From the NCBI RefSeq assembly GCF_003149535.1, contig NZ_QGDB01000011.1, positions 1 through 36,892 of the forward strand: a stretch of 36,892 bases of DNA, given 5' to 3'. The translations under genes were made by a program, and so were the position numbers. The notes below the pieces were generated by a model that saw only the letters and a program-made list of their open reading frames with translations, ran no database searches and was not told the DNA's origin. Source of the DNA: Falsochrobactrum shanghaiense (GTDB lineage: Bacteria; Pseudomonadota; Alphaproteobacteria; Rhizobiales; Rhizobiaceae). Shown here piece after piece: positions 16,102-25,201 of the stretch (its first letter is position 1; each line of letters begins with the position of its first letter).

Positions 16102-17484
16102 ATGACGGAAGCGGAGCACTACGACGCCGTCGTGATCGGCAGTGGTGAGGGTGGCAAATACCTCGCTTGGCATATGGCCCAAGCCGGCCAGAAGGTAGCT
16201 GTCCTCGAGCGGCGCTGGATCGGCGGCTCGTGCCCCAATATCAACTGCCTGCCCAGCAAGAATGAGATCTGGAGCGCGGGAATCGCTCATGCCGTTGCCC
16301 ACGCCGGAGAGTATGGCGTTGCCGTCGGTCCCGTCTCGATCGACATGAAAACGGTCGTCGCGCGCAAGCGCGCCATGGTCGAGGGGCTGGTTGCGTTTCA
16401 TCTCGAACGCTACGAGGCGACGGGCGCGGAGCTCATCATGGGCAATGCCCGCCTCATCGGACCAACGACGGTCGAGGTCGCACTGAACGACGGCGGGACG
16501 CGGCTGCTCGCCGCGGAAAAGTTGTTCCTCAATCTCGGGACACATGCAAGCGTTCCGCCTGTCCCCGGTCTGCCCGAAGCCAAGCCGCTCACCCACATCG
16601 AAGCGCTCGAACTGGACCGGTTGCCGGCACATCTGATCGTGCTCGGCGGCGGCTATGTCGGCCTTGAACTCGCACAGGCCTACCGGCGTTTCGGCAGCCG
16701 CGTTACCATTGTGGACCGTGGGCCACGATTGCTGAAGCGCGAGGATGAGGATGTTTCCGAAGAAGTCCGGCGGATTCTGGAGGCGGAGGGCATGGAGGTG
16801 CTCTTGCCGGCCGAAGTCGAGAAAATGGAGGGCCGGTCGGGCGAAAGCGTGCGCGCCACCATTCGCACGCCGGACGGTTCGAGACTGATCGAGGGTACCG
16901 ACATTCTGGTCGCTGCCGGTCGCACGCCCAACACGCGGGGTATCGGACTCGAAGAGGCAGGCATTGCGCTGACGGATCGCGGCTATATCAAGGTGACCGA
17001 ACGACTGGAGACGACCGCGAAGGGCGTATGGGCCATCGGTGAGTGCGCGGGAAGTCCGCAATTCACCCACGCGTCGCTCGATGATTTCCGACTTATCCGC
17101 GACAATCTCGACGGTGGAAACAGAACGACCGCCGGGCGGCTGATGCCCTATTGCATGTTCATCGACCCGCCGCTTGCCCGCATCGGCATGAGCGAAGTGG
17201 AAGCGCGGGCCAATGGAATGGATATGCGCGTTGCGAAACTGCCGATGAAGGCGGTGCTGCGGACGCGGACCACATCGCAGACCGCAGGATTCATGAAGGT
17301 GCTGATCGATCCACAGGACCGGATCGCAGGCTTTACCATGATTGGCTCGGAGGCTGGGGAAGTGATGGCCGTGGTGCAGGCGGCCATGCTTGGCGGGTTG
17401 CCATATAGCGTCCTGCGCGACGCCATTCTTGCGCACCCGACGATGGCCGAGGGGCTGAACGCGCTGCTCGGCAAGATAAGATAA
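16102..17484 (+). CDS. Mercuric-reductase-like FAD-dependent pyridine nucleotide-disulfide oxidoreductase
   Basis: A 460-residue flavoprotein of the glutathione reductase/MerA class. FAD-binding motif VVIGSGEGGKYLAW (about 10-23), redox-active disulfide GGSCPNINCLPSK (about 43-55), NAD(P)-binding HLIVLGGGYVGLELAQAYRRFG (about 178-199), second FAD site GVWAIGECAG, and C-terminal dimerisation domain ending HPTMAEGLNALL. It lacks both the N-terminal NmerA domain and the C-terminal vicinal Cys pair of true MerA, so mercury reduction is unlikely. The Cu ATPase gene starts 39 bp downstream on the same strand, suggesting co-transcription. ATG 16102 is preferred over TTG 16099. A general redox or metal-stress role is an inference. 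Confidence 0.87.
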   Translation: MTEAEHYDAVVIGSGEGGKYLAWHMAQAGQKVAVLERRWIGGSCPNINCLPSKNEIWSAGIAHAVAHAGEYGVAVGPVSIDMKTVVARKRAMVEGLVAFHLERYEATGAELIMGNARLIGPTTVEVALNDGGTRLLAAEKLFLNLGTHASVPPVPGLPEAKPLTHIEALELDRLPAHLIVLGGGYVGLELAQAYRRFGSRVTIVDRGPRLLKREDEDVSEEVRRILEAEGMEVLLPAEVEKMEGRSGESVRATIRTPDGSRLIEGTDILVAAGRTPNTRGIGLEEAGIALTDRGYIKVTERLETTAKGVWAIGECAGSPQFTHASLDDFRLIRDNLDGGNRTTAGRLMPYCMFIDPPLARIGMSEVEARANGMDMRVAKLPMKAVLRTRTTSQTAGFMKVLIDPQDRIAGFTMIGSEAGEVMAVVQAAMLGGLPYSVLRDAILAHPTMAEGLNALLGKIR

Positions 17485-17523
17485 GTTAAGTTTCCCAGGT
17501 TCAATGAGGCGGCGGGTTAGAAA

Positions 17524-19872
17524 ATGAACGGACACGAGCATCGGCACCATTCCCACACTCATGACCATTCTGGCCACGCCCATAAGGTGAAGGACCCTGT
17601 GTGCGGTATGGAGGTCGATCCGCTGACGGCGGAGCATCACCTGACCCACGAGGGCCACACCCACTATTTCTGCTCCGCTTCCTGCAAGGCGAAATTCGCG
17701 GCGGACCCGGCCCGGTATCTGGCAGGAGACGCGGCACCCGCTCCGGACGCACCCGAGGGTACGATCTGGACCTGTCCGATGCATCCCGAGATCCGGCAGG
17801 ATGGGCCGGGAAGCTGTCCGATCTGCGGCATGGCGCTGGAGCCGCTGGTGGTGACCGCCGACAGCGGCCCCAGCCCGGAACTTGCCGACATGACGAAGCG
17901 CTTCTGGATCGGGCTCGTCCTCGCCGCTCCGGTCTTCGTGCTCGAAATGGGCAGCCACCTCGTGCCCGCGTTGCATCATCTGGTGCCGATGCGGATATCG
18001 ATCTGGATTCAGCTCGTTCTGGCGACGCCAGTGGTTTTGTGGTGCGGATTGCCGTTCTTCGAGCGCGCCTGGGCCTCGCTGGTCAATCGCAGTCTCAACA
18101 TGTTCACCCTGATCGCCATGGGCACCGGCGTCGCCTGGGCTTACAGCATCGTTGCCGCCATTGCGCCGGGCATTTTCCCCGCAGCCTTCCGCGCAGCGGA
18201 CGGCACGGTCGCGGTCTATTTCGAGGCGGCAGCGGTCATCACCGTTCTGGTGCTGCTCGGCCAGCTGCTGGAACTGCGCGCCCGCGAACAGACCTCGGGC
18301 GCGATCAAGGCGCTTCTTGACCTGGCACCGAAGACCGCGCGGCGCATCCGCGACGACGGGTCGGAGGAAGACGTGCCGGTCGAGCACGTTATCCTTGGCG
18401 ACAGGCTGCGTGTCCGCCCCGGCGAAACCGTGCCGGTCGATGGCGTCGTGGAGGATGGTCGCTCCTCGCTCGATGAGGCGATGGTGACCGGCGAATCCAT
18501 GCCCGTCACCCGCACTGTGGGAGATCAGGTCATCGGCGGCACGCTGAACCAGACCGGGGCCCTGGTGATCCGTGCGGAAAAAGTCGGTCGCGATACGATG
18601 CTGTCACGCATCGTCCAGATGGTCGCTGACGCGCAGCGTTCGCGCGCCCCGATCCAGCGCATGGCCGATCAGGTATCGGGCTGGTTCGTGCCGCTGGTCA
18701 TCGTCATCGCGATTCTCGCCTTCATCGTCTGGGGCATCTGGGGGCCGGAGCCGCGCTTCGCCTACGGGCTGGTCGTGGCCGTTTCGGTACTGATCATCGC
18801 CTGTCCCTGCGCATTGGGGCTGGCGACGCCGATGTCAATCATGGTCGGTGTCGGCAAGGGCGCAGGCGCGGGCGTGCTGATCAAGAATGCCGAAGCGCTC
18901 GAGCACATGGAGAAGGTCGATACGCTTGTCGTCGACAAGACCGGTACGCTCACCGAGGGCAGGCCATCGGTGACAGCAATCGTCCCGGCAAGGGGCTTCA
19001 ACGAAACGGAAATCCTGCGGCTGGCCGCTGGCGTCGAGAAAGCGTCGGAACACCCGCTTGCTCTGGCGATTGTGGAGACGGCGGAGAAGAAGGGCATCGC
19101 TATCCCGCCTGTGGTGGACTTCGACTCCCCTCTCGGCAAGGGCGCGCTCGGCACCGTCGAGGGTAAGGCGATCGCACTCGGCAATGCGGCGTTCCTCAAG
19201 GAGCATGGCGTTGACGTTACCTTACTTGCCGAACAGGCGGACGCCTTGCGCCATGATGGCGCGACGGCGATCTATATCGGCATCGAGGGTAAAGCAGGCG
19301 GCATCTTCGCCATTGCCGATCCGGTCAAGGCGACGACGCAGGAGGCGCTGAACGCCTTGCATGGCGAAGGCATCCGCATCGTCATGCTGACCGGCGACAA
19401 TAAAACCACAGCCGAAGCGGTTGCTCGTCAACTGGGCATCGACGAGGTCGAGGCGGACGTCCTGCCGGATGCAAAAAGCGCCGTGGTGAGCCGTCTCAAG
19501 GCGGAAGGCCGGGTGGTGGCGATGGCCGGCGACGGGGTGAACGACGCCCCCGCGCTTGCTGCGGCCGATGTCGGCATTGCCATGGGCTCGGGCACCGATG
19601 TCGCCATCGAAAGCGCTGGCGTCACCCTGCTCAAGGGCGACCTTATGGGGATCGTCAAGGCGCGGAGGTTATCCGAGGCGACGATGGCGAACATCCGCCA
19701 GAACCTGTTCTTCGCCTTCATTTATAATGCCGCCGGCATCCCGGTTGCCGCGGGCGTGCTTTACCCTTCTTTCGGCCTCCTTTTGTCACCGATCATTGCG
19801 GCGGCCGCCATGTCGCTGTCGTCGGTCAGCGTCATCGCCAATGCGCTGCGATTGCGCGGATTGAAACTTTGA
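17524..19872 (+). CDS. Copper-type P1B-1 ATPase with YHS and heavy-metal-binding N-terminal domains
   Basis: A 782-residue inner-membrane P-type ATPase. The N-terminus is His-rich (residues 2-20), followed by a YHS domain (DPVCGMEVD ... [11 protein letters not shown], about 24-58) and a heavy-metal-binding domain (TCPMHPE ... CPICGM, about 83-104). Core motifs: TGES, transmembrane CPC in [13 protein letters not shown] (about 426), DKTGT (about 471), SEHP (about 508), GDGVNDAP (about 668). The last helices contain YNAAGIP and [15 protein letters not shown], the P1B-1 pattern for Cu(+)/Ag(+). It resembles CopF/SilP-type exporters that carry YHS instead of HMA domains. The ribosome site is weak. 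It lies 39 bp downstream of the flavoprotein gene, suggesting joint expression. Confidence 0.94.
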   Translation: MNGHEHRHHSHTHDHSGHAHKVKDPVCGMEVDPLTAEHHLTHEGHTHYFCSASCKAKFAADPARYLAGDAAPAPDAPEGTIWTCPMHPEIRQDGPGSCPICGMALEPLVVTADSGPSPELADMTKRFWIGLVLAAPVFVLEMGSHLVPALHHLVPMRISIWIQLVLATPVVLWCGLPFFERAWASLVNRSLNMFTLIAMGTGVAWAYSIVAAIAPGIFPAAFRAADGTVAVYFEAAAVITVLVLLGQLLELRAREQTSGAIKALLDLAPKTARRIRDDGSEEDVPVEHVILGDRLRVRPGETVPVDGVVEDGRSSLDEAMVTGESMPVTRTVGDQVIGGTLNQTGALVIRAEKVGRDTMLSRIVQMVADAQRSRAPIQRMADQVSGWFVPLVIVIAILAFIVWGIWGPEPRFAYGLVVAVSVLIIACPCALGLATPMSIMVGVGKGAGAGVLIKNAEALEHMEKVDTLVVDKTGTLTEGRPSVTAIVPARGFNETEILRLAAGVEKASEHPLALAIVETAEKKGIAIPPVVDFDSPLGKGALGTVEGKAIALGNAAFLKEHGVDVTLLAEQADALRHDGATAIYIGIEGKAGGIFAIADPVKATTQEALNALHGEGIRIVMLTGDNKTTAEAVARQLGIDEVEADVLPDAKSAVVSRLKAEGRVVAMAGDGVNDAPALAAADVGIAMGSGTDVAIESAGVTLLKGDLMGIVKARRLSEATMANIRQNLFFAFIYNAAGIPVAAGVLYPSFGLLLSPIIAAAAMSLSSVSVIANALRLRGLKL

Positions 19873-19921
19873 CTGAAACGCTGGCGCGACCACGCTCCGG
19901 CGTCGATCGTAAGCGAGGGCA

Positions 19922-20152
19922 TCAGTCGCGCCAGTAATTGTTGGCTGCCGCGACCGTCTGGAAATGGATGGCGATCACTTGCGATGAAGCGATGAGTTGC
20001 GCAGTGTCCTGATCGTAGGCCGCGCGCAGCTTGTCGCGAATCTCGGCGGAAGGCTGGGTTACTTTGACGCCGACCCGCGCCATTTTGGTGGCAAGGTCGA
20101 ACCCCTCCTGCGGGGTCGCTGTCTTGAGTGAGGGAAGCCAGGTGTCAGCCAT
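19922..20152 (-). CDS. Hexameric tyrosine-coordinated heme protein (HTHP family)
   Basis: A 76-residue protein recognised as HTHP: TWLPSLKTATPQEGFDLATKMARV, then TQPSAEIRDKLRAAYDQD, and HFQTVAAANNYWRD at the C-terminus. In the family (first described from a marine Roseobacter) six subunits form a ring, each binding heme through a tyrosine; Tyr46 in RAAYDQD fits that ligand. Peroxidase- and catalase-like activity is reported for the family. ATG 20152 is chosen because of the GGAAGGAAAA ribosome site; the frame upstream to 20383 overlaps the DUF924 gene and is unconserved. It is last in a minus-strand series (HMA, ATPase, DUF924, HTHP). Confidence 0.85.
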   Translation of the reverse strand: MADTWLPSLKTATPQEGFDLATKMARVGVKVTQPSAEIRDKLRAAYDQDTAQLIASSQVIAIHFQTVAAANNYWRD

Positions 20153-20249
20153 GATGTTTTCCTTCCAGAGAATATGAATACGCAGCAACCGTAACTTACC
20201 CTGGCAGCTGGCGAAAGCATCAACGCGCGATGCGCTTCGCCTCCAGACG

Positions 20250-20894
20250 TCACGCCTGAAACGCCCTGTCGTGCGGGAAATCGCCTCTGGCGATGTAAGC
20301 TTCTTCCGCCTGTGTCGATTCTCGGCCGAGGACCTGATTGCGGTGCGGGTGACGGCCGAAAGCGGCGATAACCTTGCGTACATCGCCGGCCTGTTTCACC
20401 AGTGACTGGTATATCGGCTGAAGCGAAGCAGGCGCTTCCGCTGCGATTTCTTCGCGAAGCCTGACGAGCAGATCAATGCGTTCGAGATGATCCGGGCCTT
20501 CGCAATGGCCAAGCGGCTGGCTATAGACGATCCTGAACCGGGGCTTGCCCAGCGATGCGTAGTGGCCGTTCGAGAACCCCTCCATCGCCAGCGACAGCGC
20601 GGCAGGATCTTGCGCGAATGCGCGTGGCGTACCGCGCCAGAGCGAGCGCGAGAACTGGTCGAGCACGATGATGAGCGCCAACCTGCCTTCGGCCTCGCCG
20701 GCCCAGTCGTCGAGATCGCCTGAAGCTGCGCTGCTCGTGAGGTCGGCGAAGCGCGCCATGATCGTGTCGTCCGCGCCGCCGTGCAGCCGCCACGCCCAGT
20801 GATCGCGATGCCTTCCAGCCGCTATCACTGACGAGCGGCCTTCTGGAAACCAGAAGTCGAGCACGTCGTTCCATGGGGCGGTCCTGGCATTCAT
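20250..20894 (-). CDS. DUF924 family protein
   Basis: A 214-residue soluble protein with the DUF924 pattern: VLDFWFPEG at the start, ALIIVLDQFSRSLWRGTPRAFAQDPAALSLA in the middle, YSQPLGHCE, and FGRHPHRNQVLGRESTQAEEAY near the end. The family is widespread in Proteobacteria with a TPR-like helical fold; its biochemical role is not established. The stop at 20250 lies 98 bp upstream of the HTHP start and 92 bp separate it from the broken ATPase, all on one strand. The TTCC-rich start region shows a GGAAAGGAT-type ribosome site. No function is claimed. Confidence 0.88.
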   Translation of the reverse strand: MNARTAPWNDVLDFWFPEGRSSVIAAGRHRDHWAWRLHGGADDTIMARFADLTSSAASGDLDDWAGEAEGRLALIIVLDQFSRSLWRGTPRAFAQDPAALSLAMEGFSNGHYASLGKPRFRIVYSQPLGHCEGPDHLERIDLLVRLREEIAAEAPASLQPIYQSLVKQAGDVRKVIAAFGRHPHRNQVLGRESTQAEEAYIARGDFPHDRAFQA

Positions 20895-20986
20895 ATCGAT
20901 CCTTTCCGGTAGTTCCGGACGATGAGACAGGATTGACGCTTCAACAACAACAGACCCCGCATCGGAACGGGGTCTGCCAGGAGGCG

Positions 20987-22785
20987 TCAGCCTCGCGCGG
21001 CCTCAGTTGCGGGAAGGGCGGTGGCGGCTTTTGCGGCTCTTCGGCCGGGCGCTGCGGCCTTCGGCACGCGCAGAAGGCGCATGCCGTTGGCGATGACGAT
21101 CAGCACCGAAAGCTGGTGGACCAGCATGCCGCCGGCCATGTGGACATTGCCGGAGAACACGCCTGCCAGCAATCCCGCTACCGTCACCAGCGCGATGACA
21201 AGGTTCTGGCGCATATTGCCCAGCGTCGCGCGCGAGATCGCCATCGCCTCGGGGATCTTGCCGAGATCGTCCTTGAGAAGCGCGATGTCGGCGGTCTCGA
21301 TGGCGACGTCGCTGCCGGCCGCACCCATGGCGATCGAGGTGTCGGCGGCGGCAAGAGCGGGGGCATCGTTGATGCCGTCGCCGACCATGGCGACATGCGC
21401 GCCATCCGCGTTCATCTTGCGGATCAGTTCCAGCTTCTCCTCGGGCATCAACCCGGCATGGACCTCGTCGACGCCGACCTCGCGGGCAATGGCCTCGGCC
21501 GCGCCATGCTGGTCGCCGGTCAGCATGACCACGCGGCCTATGCCGATGTCGCGCAGCCGGGCGATGGCTTCCGCCGCGCCTTCCCGGGCCATGTCGGACA
21601 TGCCCAGCAGCCCGATCAACTGCCCGTCACGTGCCACCAGGATCGGCGTCTGGCCGTTGGACAGCAGACGGTCCAGGGCAGCTTCGCCCTCCTGGCCCAG
21701 CGGGATGCCGAGCATATCCATCAGGCGGCGGTTGCGGCCAGATGCAGCAACTCGGCTTCCGTCACTCCGCCCAGCGTGACGATGGAGGCGAGCTGAGGTT
21801 TGCCTTCCGTCAGCGTGCCGGTCTTGTCGAGCGCCAGCGTGTCGATCCGGCCCGCACTTTCCAGATGCTGGCCGCCTTTGATGAGGATGCCGCTGCGCGC
21901 AGCGCGGCCGATGCCGGCGACGATGGAGACCGGCGTCGAAATCACCAGCGCGCCGGGGCAGCCGACGACCAGCAGCGTCAGCGCCAGGCGGATGTCCTGC
22001 GTCACGGCGAAGGTGGCAACCGCGAGCCCGATGATCGACGGTGTATACCATTGCGCAAAGCGCTCGATCATGCGTTGACTCGGGGCCTTTTCCTCCTGCG
22101 CTTCCTCAACGCGCTGAATGATGCGGGCAAGCGTGGTGTCGGCGCCGACATTGGTGGCACGAATGCGCAGGAGACCATTTTCGGCAATGGTCCCGGCGTG
22201 AACGTGGCTGCCCGGTGCCTTCTCGGCCGGCATTGGCTCACCGGTAATCGCCGCCTCGCTGACGGCGGCGGTGCCTTCAGTGACTTCGCCGTCCACAGAA
22301 ATGCGCTGGCCAGCCCTCACCAGCACGGTCTCGCCGATCTCGACCATATGTGCGGGCATTTCGACGGGTTCGCCGTCGCGCAAAACGGTCGCCGTGGCGG
22401 GCGCGGCATCAAGCAGCGCCTTCAGTGCGCCACGGGTCTGGCCCATGGTGCGCGCCTCCAGCCAGCCGCCGAACATGAACAGGAAGGTGACGGCCGCCGA
22501 TTCCCAGACCTCGCCGATAATGAGCGCACCGACCGCCGCAACGGTGACCAGCAATTCGATGCTGAAATGCTTTACACGCAGCGAGCGCCAGGCGCGGATG
22601 GCGATATCTGAGCCGGCAAGAAAAGCTGCCGCGACCATCAGCGCCGTCCATGCCTCGATCATGCCAAAGCCGTAACGCGCCAGAAGGCCCGCCGTGATCA
22701 ACCCGCCGCTGCCGACCGTCAGCCAGAAGCGTCGCCGTGCCGGATGCACGAAGGCGCTCCTGATCCTGCTGACAAGATTGCTCAT
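20987..22785 (-). pseudogene. Heavy-metal P-type ATPase broken by internal deletion and frameshift
   Basis: The N-terminal part (22785-21723) has membrane helices, TGEP (position of the usual TGES), a CPG motif in VVGCPGALVISTP (about 276) and DKTGT, ending at LLHLAATAA. The C-terminal part (to 20987) resumes in another frame at RRLMDMLGIPL and has [28 protein letters not shown] and the last two helices. About 70 residues, including the SEHP segment of the nucleotide-binding domain, are missing at the join near 21725-21735. CPG in place of CPC is known in a ZntA/CadA-like subgroup. ATG 22785 (MSNL...) has AGGAG upstream and is preferred to 22812. Zn/Cd/Pb would be the expected substrates; the product should be inactive. 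Confidence 0.9.
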
Positions 22786-22873
22786 CTCATCACTCCTTTC
22801 ATCCTCATCCATACCGGAAAAGCGTGTCTGCCGCGCCGGCTCGCGGCGCGGCGAAAAAAAGGCAGAGTGCCGA

Positions 22874-23095
22874 TCAGAAGGCGGCAGGCTGTGCCTCGTA
22901 ACCGGTTCCGCGCACCGCCTCGACTAAGGCTTCGACGCTTGATTGCGCGAGGTCGTGCTCGACCTCGATCTTGCCGGTGTTGAAGTGCACCTCGGCTTTT
23001 GCGACACCCGGAAGGGCGTTGAGCGCCTTTTCGATCTTCGGCACGCAGGACGGGCAGGAAAGCTCATCGCTGCGCAGGATGGTTTTCTGGGTCAT
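22874..23095 (-). CDS. Small HMA-domain heavy-metal-binding protein
   Basis: A 73-residue soluble ferredoxin-like HMA protein. The metal site is SCPSC in DELSCPSCVPKIEKALN (Cys-x-x-Cys, about 13-16), followed by LPGVAKAEVHFNTGKIEVEHD and a C-terminal AVRGTGYEA, the usual beta-alpha-beta pattern. GAAAGGAG precedes the ATG. Its stop is 88 bp upstream of the broken ATPase on the same strand; such proteins usually pass the metal to, or act as a detached domain of, the ATPase next door. As that partner is damaged, it may be stranded or may serve the other ATPases. Confidence 0.88.
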   Translation of the reverse strand: MTQKTILRSDELSCPSCVPKIEKALNALPGVAKAEVHFNTGKIEVEHDLAQSSVEALVEAVRGTGYEAQPAAF

Positions 23096-23301
23096 GATCG
23101 GGCTCCTTTCGACAATAGGAGAGAATGTCTCCTGCCTCATTGATCTAAGGGTTTGATCTCGTATTGCGATTGGTAAAACCGACAAGCCAGGCTTGCAAGG
23201 ATGCACAGGATGCTGCCTTGGTTCGGTCTGGTTCGTCGGGCCCCACGTTGGGAGCTGTGGTGAAATTGCCGCCCAAACCAAAGGCTGTTGGTTTCCATGC
23301 G

Positions 23302-23346
23302 GAACTGAGCCAGTTAAGTGCATAATTTCCGTTGAGAATTGAGCCA
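23302..23346. repeat. IS21-family left-end internal repeats
   Basis: Two near-identical 11-mers, GAACTGAGCCA (23302-23312) and GAATTGAGCCA (23336-23346), are spaced 34 bp apart just upstream of istA. Multiple short repeats with this GA-C/T-TGA-CCA look are typical of IS21-family left ends, where transposase binds. The outer terminus cannot be fixed; the stretch from 23096 to about 23300 holds no recognisable gene and presumably the promoter of the HMA gene. Confidence 0.55.
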
Positions 23347-23389
23347 TGTGAACTCCCCCCAACGCGGTAAGCGATGGGGAGGCAACGGA

Positions 23390-24767
23390 GTGATCCATAT
23401 GGGACTTTTAAATATTATTCGGCGGATGGCGCTGCGCGATAAGCAGTCGGTCCGAGAGATCAGCCGACGCACCGGGCTGTCACGCAACACGATCGCAAAA
23501 TATTTGAACGCAGGTACGATCGAGCCAAGCTTCACGGTACCAGACCGCCCAAGCAAGCTTGATCCTTTTGCGGATAAACTTTCTGCTTGGTTGAAGACCG
23601 AGGCGGGGAGGTCACGCAAGCAGCGACGAACACTGAAGCAGCTTCATGCCGATCTGGTAGCTCTTGGCTTTACCGGGTCATTTGGGCGGGTTGACCGGCA
23701 ACGTGAGCAGCAGACGACGGGCTGCGGCATCTTCGTTCCGCTTTCTTTCCGCCCAGGTGAAGCTTTCCAGTTCGATTGGAGCGAGGACTATGCCGTGATC
23801 GGCGGCGAGCGCACGAAGCTCCAGGTCGCACATATCAAGCTATCGCACAGTCGGGCGTTCCTAATCAGGGCTTACCTGCTGCAAACGCATGAGATGTTGT
23901 TCGATGCCCATTGGCAGAGCTTCAGGGTGTTTGGCGGGGTGCCCGCGCGGGGAATATATGACAACATGCGCACCGCAGTTGATCGCGTCGACCGCGGCAA
24001 GGAGCGGCAGGTTAATCTCCGCTTCCTCGCGATGACGAACCATTACGTCTTTGCACCAGAGTTCTGCAATCCTGCTGCGGGTTGGGAGAAGGGTCAGGTC
24101 GAGAAAAATGTTCAGGATTCTCACCCCCGCCTATGGCAACAGATGCCAGACTTCCCGGATTTGGCAACGTTGAATCTCTGGCTGGAACAGCATTGCCTGG
24201 ACTTGTGGCAGGAGACACCACACGGCAGCCTCTCCGGTTCGATCGCAGATGTGTGGGCTGTTGAGCAGGCCGCGTTGATGGCCTTGCATGCCGCGTTCGG
24301 CGGTTTCGTCGAGCAGAGCAAGCGGGCGTCACCGACATGCCTGATCACCTTCGAGCGTAATCGTTACAGCGTACCAGCATCATTTGCGAACCGGCCTGTC
24401 AGCCTGAGGATTTATCCCGAACGACTGGTCGTTGCAGCCGAGGGCAATATCCTTTGTGAACATCCGAGAATCATAGAACGCAGCCACGACAAACCGCCAA
24501 GGACAATCTACGATTGGCGGCATTACCTTGCCGCTAGCCTTTCGGCAACTTCAAGACCAGATGCTCCGCCGCCTTGGTGGTGATCGCGAGATGGCCGATA
24601 TCCTTGCTCTTGTGCTTCATCACGACGAACAGATTGTCGTTCGAGCTGTAGAACTGGCTCTCGATCAAGGCGTGGCAACGAAAACACATGTGCTCAACCT
24701 GCTACATATGCTAATCGACGGAAAGACGACCGACGCCCAGTGCCCGGCAGGCAAAAATGATCTGTAA
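23390..24767 (+). pseudogene. istA: IS21-family transposase IstA with internal deletion; istB absent
   Basis: N-terminal helix-turn-helix (ALRDKQSVREISRRTGLSRNTIAKYLNAG) is followed by the rve core with Asp in FQFDWSEDY, Asp in GIYDNMRTA and Glu in WEKGQVEKNV. The first frame runs to IYDWRHYLAA (about 24535). The family C-terminus then resumes in another frame, PLAFRQLQDQMLRR...HVLNLLHMLIDGKTT, ending at 24767. The bridging segment usually found between WRHYL and AFRQLQ is missing, so a small deletion shifted the frame. The downstream istB ATPase gene is absent, and hipBA follows instead. A GGGGAGG site supports GTG 23390; ATG 23399 is an alternative. Confidence 0.88.
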
Positions 24768-24773
24768 ACATAT

Positions 24774-24795
24774 CGTATAGAATTCCAATGATACG
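24774..24795. promoter_or_regulatory. Candidate HipB operator
   Basis: Inverted repeat CGTAT (24774-24778) / ATACG (24791-24795) with a 12-base spacer centred near a GAATTC, about 85 bp upstream of the hipB start. HipB-type antitoxins bind such palindromes to repress their own operon. The E. coli consensus differs, so this is positional evidence only. Confidence 0.4.
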
Positions 24796-24880
24796 CTTGG
24801 AGATCAACGTCGTTGCGTTTCGCGCAGAATATGATACCTATTCAGATCAATTGATGAATAATGATCCGCAAAGGCATCAC

Positions 24881-25201
24881 ATGAAGGAGGAAGCAGAAAT
24901 ACTGGGGCTGATCGGCGACCATTTTCGCCGCGCTCGGCTGGCTATGGGTATGACCCAGGCGCAAGTGGCCGATCTCGCCGGCATTTCACGGCCACGCTAC
25001 CGGGATATCGAGACCGGGGCTGCGGCTGCGCGCACCACGACATTGATCAACATTGCCCGGGCGCTTGGGCTGGAAATGATGCTGGTCCCGCAGGTGATGG
25101 TGCCCGCGATCGAAGCGCTTCTGCGACCCGAAGCCGCAGACGATCAGCCCGCCTTTAGTCCACAGCCGGAGAGTGACGATGACAGCCACCCGTACCGCTG
25201 A
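24881..25201 (+). CDS. hipB: HipB-type XRE-family antitoxin
   Basis: A 106-residue protein with a Cro/C1-type helix-turn-helix (about 10-65): IGDHFRRARLAMGMTQAQVADLAGISRPRYRDIETGAAAARTTTLINIARALG. The C-terminal tail (about 75-106) is acidic and probably disordered. ATG 24881 is chosen because conservation starts there and an AAAGG site precedes it; the frame is open from 24788. The gene overlaps the toxin gene by 23 bp, typical of type II modules in which the antitoxin is translated first. It should neutralise HipA and repress the operon. Confidence 0.88.
   Translation: MKEEAEILGLIGDHFRRARLAMGMTQAQVADLAGISRPRYRDIETGAAAARTTTLINIARALGLEMMLVPQVMVPAIEALLRPEAADDQPAFSPQPESDDDSHPYR

Noticed and set aside
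16102..17484. Calling the flavoprotein a mercuric reductase (merA)
   Set aside because: The C-terminal vicinal cysteines and NmerA domain are absent, and no merR, merT or merP genes are nearby.
16081..18387. A 768-codon open frame on the minus strand antisense to the flavoprotein and Cu ATPase genes
   Set aside because: It has no recognisable domain and His/Arg/Gly-rich composition typical of the antisense frame of GC-rich genes; the plus-strand genes carry complete motif sets.
24788..24880. Extending hipB to an upstream ATG at 24788
   Set aside because: The extra 31 residues are not part of the HTH family and would overlap the candidate operator; ATG 24881 has a ribosome site and fits the family start.
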